From positions 1 to 6,265 of the forward strand of contig CAYLRY010000079.1 of the NCBI GenBank assembly GCA_964386535.1: DNA of 6,265 nt. The letters run 5' to 3'. Positions 1 through 5,791 of the stretch are shown piece by piece. Below the pieces are notes generated by a model that had not been told where the DNA came from, searched no databases, and saw only the letters and a program-made list of their open reading frames with translations. The stretch is from CAYLRY01 sp964386535. GTDB taxonomy: Bacteria > Chloroflexota > Dehalococcoidia > Dehalococcoidales > UBA3254. Position 1 is the stretch's first letter; each line of letters starts with the position of its first letter. A program made the translations under genes and the position numbers.

Positions 1-175
1 TATGTACACTAAAAGAATCAGAACCAATGAGTTCAGTTTTGGCGATACTGAGCATCATTTGAATAAAATAGCTGTGTAGCAGGCAAATTACCCAGGTTTG
101 AACCATATAGATGGGTAGAAAGTATCTAAAGACGCTATTGGAATAATCAAAATGTACGGATTTGTTAACCTGGGA

Positions 176-1771
176 CTACTTTTTTATATGTAAGGGAATC
201 AATTTGCCCGTACCGGTGGTATAAGGCCAAATACGCTTGACTTTTAAAACATGAGCCTGGGTCCAGATATTTACCATCATTCGCTGAGAATCATTTCCTT
301 TACTAAGTTCACTCAGGACCGTTTTAATCATCTCTGACTCGTCCATCTCACCCAGGTCGGGACTGGCGATAATACTTATATTAGTATGTCCCTGTGAATC
401 TTCTTCTTCCAGCATCTGGTAATCGGTAGAAGCGCCGCCGAATTTTGAGGGTAAAACTTCCTCTATTATCCTTAAAAGGTCTGTGCCGATAAAAGTCATC
501 CCGGAACTGGTCAGCTTGTCAAAGCCTCTTATGTAGTGAAGGTGCTCGCTCAATCCCAGCTTTTCTAACTTACATCCACATTTTCTGGTTTCCACCACCC
601 CCCAATCCCCACTTTCAATATTAAGTAAAATTTTAGGTGCGCAGAGCAGCAGCGTACTGAAGAGGAAAGCCTCTACTGTTGTCGCGGCATGTGGTATCTG
701 CCTTTTTTGCTGGATCAAGGCTAAAGAATCCTTAAATAGATGAATATCATCAGAAAAAGATGGATTGTAACACCCGGCGCCTACCATTCCACCTTCTGTA
801 AAAATATATACAGGACACGCAGTGGCTCCAACCGCTGAAATTTCTTTCCGCTTGGCTTCAGTAGTCGGCTCACCGCCTAAGAAAAATGTAACCCCGGTCA
901 GGTCTATTCCTTTATCTTTGGCCTTTTGACAGATTCTCACCCCCAGGCTGGTAAATGAGTCTAGACTACAGCCACCTTTCTCCCTCACCATTTGTCCCAT
1001 CCATTCCGCCACCTTCTCCGCCTCATCAAGAGAAACATACTCCGGTACAGGCAACCTGGTTCCCCAAAATCTACCTGCATATACAATGAAAATGGTACCC
1101 ATTCTATTTTTCAAAGAAGGTCTGAAATTCCTCTTCTGTATTGGTGAAAACCACCTGATAGGTGTTTTGCCTGCTTTAGTAAATCCCAGAGTAACCATCG
1201 GCCCGGCGCCGGGCATGATTGAGACCCAGAGTGCAAAGGGGAGTTCCAGAGCGTTATTAGCATCCAACATCTGAATATAGTAAACTGCACGGTTAGCAAC
1301 TAAAAAATCAAAATCATACACGGTCCTGGTACCGGCGCTCCTGCTGGCGCTGCTGCGGGTTTCAAGGTGTCCAGAAAGAAATGGATTATCAAAATCTCCC
1401 TCTTTGAATTGAAAAATCTTGCAGCCCCGTCTTATCTCCTTCCTCCCCTTAAATTCCTCAACGCTTAAATAGACACCTTCACCAGCCAGTTTTTTTAGAG
1501 CCGGCTCAATTCCGTCCGAGCGCACCATTTTTTCAAAATCCCCGTACTCGCAGCCGGAAAGACCAAGGAGCTTTAAATATGGACTGGACTTGTTTTCATA
1601 GATGGCCCTTTTTACCAGCAAAAGGAAATTTTTCTCCCTGTTTTGAAGCCTCTCACGGATTATTGAACTGCTCTGCTCCAGAGTAATCGGTTCTTTGAGA
1701 TATCCCCTCAGTCCCCATGCAAAGCGCCAGAACATTTTTCCCTGGTCAAATATGGATGAAATTATCTTCAT
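176..1771 (-). CDS. PaaK-like adenylate-forming (ANL superfamily) protein
   Basis: A complete 531-residue protein resembling the phenylacetate-CoA ligase (PaaK/CapK) branch of acyl-adenylating enzymes. These activate a carboxylate with ATP, usually to make an acyl-CoA, in the cytoplasm. Motifs appear in the family order: an S/G/T-rich nucleotide-loop counterpart, SSASRSAGTRT (140-150); GGEPTTE (299-305); the YxxTE-type motif YIFTEGG (322-328); a hinge-like RGFDKL (415-420) leading to IIEEVLP (435-441); and TGTGKL (519-524), whose Lys523 sits where the C-terminal catalytic lysine is expected. KCGC (397-400) may reflect the cysteine-containing segment of some PaaK relatives. There is no signal peptide or clear membrane segment. 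The ATG at 1771 has no convincing Shine-Dalgarno; Met13 (ATG at 1735) follows AGGGA by only three bases and is an alternative start. The substrate cannot be read from sequence. The A3-like loop is divergent, so a non-ligase role is possible. Confidence 0.8.
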   Translation of the reverse strand: MKIISSIFDQGKMFWRFAWGLRGYLKEPITLEQSSSIIRERLQNREKNFLLLVKRAIYENKSSPYLKLLGLSGCEYGDFEKMVRSDGIEPALKKLAGEGVYLSVEEFKGRKEIRRGCKIFQFKEGDFDNPFLSGHLETRSSASRSAGTRTVYDFDFLVANRAVYYIQMLDANNALELPFALWVSIMPGAGPMVTLGFTKAGKTPIRWFSPIQKRNFRPSLKNRMGTIFIVYAGRFWGTRLPVPEYVSLDEAEKVAEWMGQMVREKGGCSLDSFTSLGVRICQKAKDKGIDLTGVTFFLGGEPTTEAKRKEISAVGATACPVYIFTEGGMVGAGCYNPSFSDDIHLFKDSLALIQQKRQIPHAATTVEAFLFSTLLLCAPKILLNIESGDWGVVETRKCGCKLEKLGLSEHLHYIRGFDKLTSSGMTFIGTDLLRIIEEVLPSKFGGASTDYQMLEEEDSQGHTNISIIASPDLGEMDESEMIKTVLSELSKGNDSQRMMVNIWTQAHVLKVKRIWPYTTGTGKLIPLHIKK

Positions 1772-1795
1772 ATTCTTTGTATTAAAATAATTTTT

Positions 1796-1828
1796 ATTAT
1801 ACTAAATCCATTATTATGTTATTGTCAA
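1796..1828 (-). promoter_or_regulatory. Candidate promoter for the PaaK-like gene
   Basis: On the minus strand a perfect TTGACA (1823-1828) lies upstream of a perfect TATAAT (1796-1801), 25 bases before the ATG at 1771. The spacer is 21 bases, longer than the usual 16-18, so the two hexamers may not work as a pair. TAGTAT, 18 bases after the TTGACA, is an alternative -10. Confidence 0.3.
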
Positions 1829-1910
1829 CCTGATTTCAGGACAGCAAGTTAAACGCAAGCAGGCTTGATAAACCAACAGAGGGAAAATATTTAAAGCTTA
1901 TTGAGAATAA

Positions 1911-1985
<75 letters not shown>

Positions 1986-2024
1986 TGATATATGCAGGTT
2001 CACTTAAAGAGGCAACCAAACATT

Positions 2025-2052
2025 TTGATTGTACATTATTGCTCTCTATATT
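2025..2052 (+). promoter_or_regulatory. Candidate promoter for the selenoprotein operon
   Basis: On the plus strand TTGATT (2025-2030) and TATATT (2047-2052) are separated by 16 bases. A start near 2059 would give a leader of about 145 bases before the ATG at 2204. The site overlaps the oppositely directed tRNA promoter almost completely. The hexamers are imperfect and I see no better plus-strand pair closer to the gene, where TACTAT (2175-2180) lacks a -35. Confidence 0.3.
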
Positions 2053-2056
2053 TCAA
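2028..2056 (-). promoter_or_regulatory. trnG: Promoter of tRNA-Gly
   Basis: On the minus strand TTGAAA (2051-2056) and TACAAT (2028-2033) are separated by exactly 17 bases, a good sigma-70-type promoter. The predicted transcription start near 2021 leaves a leader of about 36 bases before the mature tRNA 5' end at 1985. Confidence 0.55.
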
Positions 2057-2203
2057 TAAGGGAAAGCCCCAAAAAAGGCATATGTATTGCAGACACAAAC
2101 ATTAAAGGAGTATGATAATTAGCCATAGGATTCAATTTACTTATCCGCAAATACATTTTATTCTCAGCTTTTTTTACTATAAAATTAGTATAGGAGTATT
2201 CGA

Positions 2204-3916
2204 ATGGGAGAAAAAAACCTCATCACAGTATTGGTTCCACTAGCAGACAGACATAAGCTGGCGCCGGACCAGCCGCCGCCAGGATTACCCGGACTGGCCG
2301 GTAAATTCAGATTTGAGCCCTCTTCAGTAAACCTGGCCAAACGGTTAAACACCCTGGAAAACAAGACCATTTACCTGGTAGATATAGGTTTCGGTGGCGG
2401 ATACAACTTTATGCTGGAAGTCCAGAGATGGTTTTCTGAACATATGCCTTCAGTAAAGACAGTCCTCAGGCGCAAACCCGGACATGTTTTTTCCTTTGAC
2501 AATAATGAATTATGGGAAGAAGTCAAAGAAAAGGGTGATGCTGTTATCCTGGGGGTGGCAGGCTGACCGGGTTGTGTATCAGCAGTTGCTGGCAGCGGAG
2601 TGAACCTAGAACAGAATTATGGTATTCCTGTAGCACCTATCTCTGCTCATACCATGGAGGCAGTAGCCAGGACCGACCCCAGAGCCAGGATTTTGCCGAT
2701 AATTTATACCGCCAATCCCGTCATAGGGCTTTCTTCCGAAGCGCTGTATAAAAAATTACTCGAAGGTAATGACCCGGAAACAGACAGACCGGTTATCAAT
2801 GAAATTATAGAGATATTGACTAAACCGCAGGAGAAAAAGAAGCCGGGGCCAGTTCTCGCTTCTGAGCCGGAACCGCTTGAGAAAAGCCTGTCCGGTACTG
2901 AGGATACCTTACAACAGCTTTTCTACGATAAGGGATGGACAGATGGTCTTCCCATTATCCTGCCTACTGAAGAACGTGTAGAGAGAATGCTTAAAGGAAC
3001 GAGCCATTCATCTGGGGAGGAAGTCGGGCAAGCTTATGATCATGACCACCATGAAATCATAAAATTCACGGTACATGATATCGCCGTTTGGGCTGTAATG
3101 GCAGGTGCAAAACCGGAATATTTGCCCGTGATACTTGCCATCGCCTCTTTAAAACAATCATCGATTGCCCCTTCCACTACCGCGGCCGGGACTATGCTGC
3201 TGGTGAATGGACCAATCCGGAACGAATTGAAAATGAATTCAGGAATTGCTGCCTTCAGCCCGATTAACCAGGCTAACTCGGTCATCGGACGGGCGTGGAC
3301 ACTGATGAGTATATGCTGGGGCTGCGCCAGAGTAAAAAGAACCCTCTGGAGCTCCCAGGGATGCAATGAACTCTATAATAATATGTGTGTTGCTGAAAAC
3401 GAGGAGAGGAGCGTCTGGACGCCTTTTCATGTAGATAAGGGTTTCAAACCGGAAGAAAGCGCTGTCAGTATATTCAGAGGCTGGGCATGGGTAAATAGTA
3501 TCGGTTGTGCAGCCAACAGGCCCCTTGCAGAAGAACTAAGCCGCCAGTTTGCAGCTATTCCTCCGCTGGGTTCTAGAGCCACCATTGTGATGGACCCGCT
3601 TGTTGCTGCTAACCTTAAAGATAACGAGGGATTTGAAACAAAATTGGATTACTGCAAACACCTTTGCGAAAACATAAAAATTAAAGCAGGAGATTACTGG
3701 AAGACCGATCACATCAACATGCTGGTGTCATCAGAAGCCATAAAAGGCATTGAACCCTTTGCCTCATGGAGGTCCCTCCCGGATGAAGCGCTGATAGCCC
3801 CGTTCTACAATCCTGAAAACATCAACCTTATTATAGTAGGTGGTGAAACCAGCCCTTTGTGGAAGGCTTCCGAATACGGATATGTGGGGAGTGCTTCCGT
3901 GGATAAGTGGCGGTGA
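2204..3916 (+). CDS. UGSC-like / WxDGLP-domain fusion selenoprotein (Sec121 read from UGA)
   Basis: One 570-residue protein if the in-frame UGA at 2564-2566 is read as selenocysteine. Frame, spacing and protein-like sequence continue unbroken across it: GDAVILGVAG, then U121-P-G-C124, then VSAVAGSGVNLEQNYGIPVA. Residues 1-204 resemble UGSC-family (seleno)proteins: NKTIYLVD (53-60), a strand ending at Gly120, and a UxxC redox pair at a helix start. A charged, proline-containing linker (about 205-235) leads to a second domain opening with WTDGLP (245-250) and containing VMAGAKPEYLPV (298-309), VNGPI (334-338), a predicted metal-binding-like DHDHHE (279-284), a CWGC pair (371-374) and AENEE (397-401). 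There is no signal peptide, so it is probably cytoplasmic. The ATG at 2204 follows AGGAG (2192-2196) by seven bases. A redox or reductive-cleavage role is inferred; the substrate is unknown. The alternative is two proteins split by a true stop, but the second half has no ribosome-binding site. Confidence 0.85.
2564..2566 (+). other. In-frame UGA, selenocysteine codon 121
   Basis: The UGA follows GGC (Gly120) and precedes CCG GGT TGT (Pro-Gly-Cys), giving U-x-x-C at the position of the Sec-containing redox pair of the UGSC family. Coding continues in the same frame for 449 more residues. A nonsense mutation cannot be excluded by sequence alone, but the motif context and the downstream hairpin both favour recoding. 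Confidence 0.8.
2567..2598 (+). promoter_or_regulatory. Bacterial SECIS-like hairpin after the Sec UGA
   Basis: Directly after the UGA, CCG (2567-2569) can pair with CGG (2596-2598). Above an internal loop, TCAGC (2579-2583) pairs with GCTGG (2588-2592) around the apical loop AGTT (2584-2587). The apical loop begins 17 bases after the UGA and has G as its second base. Both fit the loose published consensus for bacterial SECIS elements bound by SelB. The stem is short and I folded it by eye, so the exact pairing is uncertain. Confidence 0.55.
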
Positions 3917-3934
3917 TAGTATCTATTTAAAAAC

Positions 3935-4471
3935 ATGAACCAGGGAGTGGGATTTTACTTCAATTCAAAAAGATGCCTGAAATGCTGGGCATGCGAAATC
4001 GCCTGCCAGCAATGGCATGGCATCCAAACCGGAGGACTAAAATTAAGGAGAGTTGAAGAAAAAACCCTGGGTACTTTTCCTGATGTCACCAGGACTTTTT
4101 TTTCGCTCTCCTGCCGCCATTGCGCCAGGCCCCGTTGTGTTGCTGCCTGTACCGCCGGTGCTATCAGCAAGCGAAACGATAATGGCATTGTCCTGGTAGA
4201 CCGGGATAAATGTAACGGGTGCCGCGCCTGTCTTGATGCCTGCCCTTTTAGGATTCCTCAATTTGATGCTGCAGGTAAAATGCAAAAGTGTGATATGTGC
4301 CTGGAGCGTATTGAAAAGGGACAATCCCCTGTTTGTTCTGAGACCTGTCCCACCGGAGCGTTACAGTGGGGTAACATAGAAAACCTGTCCAATCAGGCTT
4401 TCTGGAATACAGCTAAAATGATTACAAATTGTATTCTTCCTCTGCATATGGAGCAAAAGGACCGCACATAG
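3935..4471 (+). CDS. Four-cluster 4Fe-4S electron-transfer protein (DmsB/PsrB type)
   Basis: A 178-residue ferredoxin-like subunit of the kind that carries electrons between a catalytic subunit and a quinone or soluble donor. Sixteen cysteines form four groups: 14, 17, 20, 24; 60, 63, 68, 72; 93, 96, 99, 103 (CNGCRACLDACPF); and 119, 122, 134, 138. That is the full set for four 4Fe-4S clusters. The opening GFYFNSKRCLKCWACEIAC is typical of the family. No twin-arginine signal is present, so it should be cytoplasmic unless exported with a partner. It begins 18 bases after the selenoprotein stop and lacks a clear Shine-Dalgarno, so translational coupling is likely. No molybdopterin catalytic or membrane-anchor subunit is nearby, which makes the selenoprotein its most probable partner (inference). 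Cys166, in the less conserved tail, is extra. Confidence 0.92.
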   Translation: MNQGVGFYFNSKRCLKCWACEIACQQWHGIQTGGLKLRRVEEKTLGTFPDVTRTFFSLSCRHCARPRCVAACTAGAISKRNDNGIVLVDRDKCNGCRACLDACPFRIPQFDAAGKMQKCDMCLERIEKGQSPVCSETCPTGALQWGNIENLSNQAFWNTAKMITNCILPLHMEQKDRT

Positions 4472-4851
4472 CTTCTCCGGCTAAGTGCAGGTATTCTGTA
4501 ATATTTTTACCATCAGCATTCTTAATATCAGAATCTGCCATAAAGTTCAAAACACTTTTTCCCACTCTTCTTTATGTAATAATCTATTGAATAAAAACGC
4601 TTCAACGGTGAAATCCCCCGGAAAGATCTCAACTCGTTTTACTGGTTTTCTATTGAACAGGTTTGGTCTGCTCGCTGTGGTTATTCTTCTGGTGCTGGAA
4701 GCCTGGACCGGGCAGTCCTTAATTGTTATTTTTTGGTCTTATCATTTCAGCCGCCGGATTGTCCTGGTTGTAGAACTGAAAATCTCTGCGGGCTGCCCAT
4801 CCTGAACGCATACTGGAGCAGGCGCGATGTGTCCCGGGCGAGAATAAGGAT
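4472..4851. other. Gene-free stretch with coding-like minus-strand fragments
   Basis: No intact gene can be supported here. A plus-strand frame opening at GTG 4485 has no ribosome-binding site and an atypical composition. The minus strand carries three adjacent open fragments in different frames with more protein-like composition: ATG 4811 to stop 4719-4721 (30 residues, starts MRSGWAARRDFQFYNQ); 4738 down to the stop at 4547-4549 (63 residues, includes VKRVEIFPGDFTVEAFLF); and ATG 4541 to stop 4422-4424 (39 residues, includes EYLHLAGEAMCGPFAPY, overlapping the ferredoxin 3' end). Together they could be one gene broken by frameshifts. I do not recognise the family. No terminator hairpin with a U-run is visible for the converging genes. 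Confidence 0.25.
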
Positions 4852-5547
4852 CTAAATCCGTTTTAATGTTGAAGCACCAGTAACCCTGGTTTCCCCCATG
4901 ACCGGTTGACCCTGGTATTCCAGCCTTGAGGCTCCTTCCAAAATGGAATCCAGCTTTCCGGTTAAATTGACCACACACTGGCTGGCCCCGGCCAGTTTAA
5001 TTTTGGCATCATGTACCTGATAATTATATAAATCGATATGGCTGGCTCCCGAAGCATCCAGAGCCAGATCCCGGGCTGCTCCCTTCAGATCAATACGGCT
5101 GGCTCCGGCTACGTGAATGTCCAGTACAGCGGCATTGATATAACCATTGATATGGCTGGCTCCAGCCAGGTCCCATTTCGAATTATTTACGGACATCTCT
5201 GAAAGCTCCATACTGCTGGCGCCGGATACATTCAGAGCAAAATCGCTGTTGGAATTAAATCCCTTCACCATGCCCCGTGCGGCTCCTGTGATATTTAACT
5301 CACGTAATTCAGGAAGGGTTATTTTAGCATGCAGGCGTGAGAAGGGAGCTACCAGTATACTCACCAAATTTAGATTATAGCTTATAGTGATTCCTTCGCC
5401 TTCCTGGATAACCTGGATAGTATTAACCTGGGTATCGCCGCCTGTAATGCTGATTGTGTATTTTTCTCCCCGGAGGATCTCTAATTCCATGGCATGCTTT
5501 ACAAGTATCCGGTTAAAACCCGTTAAGTTGAACTCTTTAGTACTCAT
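4852..5547 (-). CDS. DUF2807 / GIN-domain beta-helix protein
   Basis: A 231-residue protein matching the DUF2807 (putative auto-transporter adhesin, head GIN domain) fold. An N-terminal strand region (EFNLTGFNRILVKHAMELEI, 5-24) is followed by a parallel beta-helix. G-A-S/A turns recur at 87, 108, 128, 147, 166, 186, 204 and 223, a period of 18-21 residues, with one extra at 155. The turns read SGASSMEL, AGASHING, AGASRIDL, SGASHIDL and similar. Many family members are exported, but this one starts directly with MSTKEFNLTG and has no signal peptide or lipobox, so it may be cytoplasmic. The ATG at 5547 is well placed, six bases after AGAGGAG (5554-5560). Function is unknown for the family. It is transcribed towards the selenoprotein operon and divergently from the P-loop gene, so it is not part of either unit. 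Confidence 0.9.
   Translation of the reverse strand: MSTKEFNLTGFNRILVKHAMELEILRGEKYTISITGGDTQVNTIQVIQEGEGITISYNLNLVSILVAPFSRLHAKITLPELRELNITGAARGMVKGFNSNSDFALNVSGASSMELSEMSVNNSKWDLAGASHINGYINAAVLDIHVAGASRIDLKGAARDLALDASGASHIDLYNYQVHDAKIKLAGASQCVVNLTGKLDSILEGASRLEYQGQPVMGETRVTGASTLKRI
5036..5163 (-). repeat. 57-bp-period internal repeat in the GIN protein gene
   Basis: The plus-strand decamer GGCTGGCTCC occurs exactly at 5040, 5097 and 5154, spaced 57 bases (19 codons) apart. GATATGGCTGGCTCC (15 bases) is shared by the first and third copies. It encodes the recurring (A/S)GAS turn of the beta-helix rungs. This is coding repeat structure, not a mobile repeat. Confidence 0.85.
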
Positions 5548-5631
5548 ATTACGCTCCTCTTTTTTATTCGTATCATTTACCTTTTTAAAACATATTTAGC
5601 TCATAGACCCTGCCGCCTGAATTGGTATCTT

Positions 5632-5658
5632 ATTGTACTAACGTTTATTCAAATACAA
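5632..5658 (-). promoter_or_regulatory. Possible promoter for the GIN-domain gene
   Basis: On the minus strand TTGTAT (5653-5658) and TACAAT (5632-5637) lie 15 bases apart, about 85 bases before the ATG at 5547. The -10 is good; the -35 and the short spacer are weak. No other pair in the 244-base divergent region is clearly better. Confidence 0.25.
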
Positions 5659-5776
5659 TCGTTTTAATGTAACCATTTTATGCTAGCACCTAACATAAGC
5701 TTTTGCGCCATCCGTCAGCAGGGTCTTATCCTGGCCGTTTGACCAGCGAGATTTAAAGAGGTCCAGGGAAATATTG

Positions 5777-5782
5777 TATAAT
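5777..5782 (+). promoter_or_regulatory. -10 element (TATAAT) close to the P-loop gene start
   Basis: A perfect TATAAT ends nine bases before the ATG at 5792. If used, transcription would begin around 5789 and the mRNA would be nearly leaderless, which agrees with the missing Shine-Dalgarno. No good -35 sits 16-18 bases upstream; TTGACC (5739-5744) is too far away. Confidence 0.3.
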
Positions 5783-5791
5783 GAAATAATT

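Noticed and set aside
1..79. Short frames touching the left edge: plus strand from ATG 2 to TAG 77-79, and minus strand from ATG 58 leftwards
   Set aside because: Both are too short to judge, neither has a ribosome-binding site, and they contradict each other; sequence to the left is needed.
2112..2250. Small plus-strand frame starting ATG 2112 after AAAGGAG
   Set aside because: Only one base separates the ribosome-binding-like motif from the ATG, and the frame runs out of phase into the well-supported selenoprotein start.
2600..3916. Independent 438-residue protein starting at GTG 2600
   Set aside because: No ribosome-binding site before the GTG, and the protein-like sequence continues upstream in frame through the UGA, so this is the C-terminal part of the selenoprotein.
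4485..4805. Plus-strand open frame of 106 codons from GTG 4485, with a hydrophobic stretch
   Set aside because: No Shine-Dalgarno, atypical composition, and the hydrophobic part is antisense to more protein-like minus-strand sequence.
4849..4864. GGAT-CTAA-ATCC followed by GTTTT as a terminator of the plus-strand operon
   Set aside because: A four-base-pair stem with a short, interrupted T-run is too weak; it also spans the stop codon of the converging gene.
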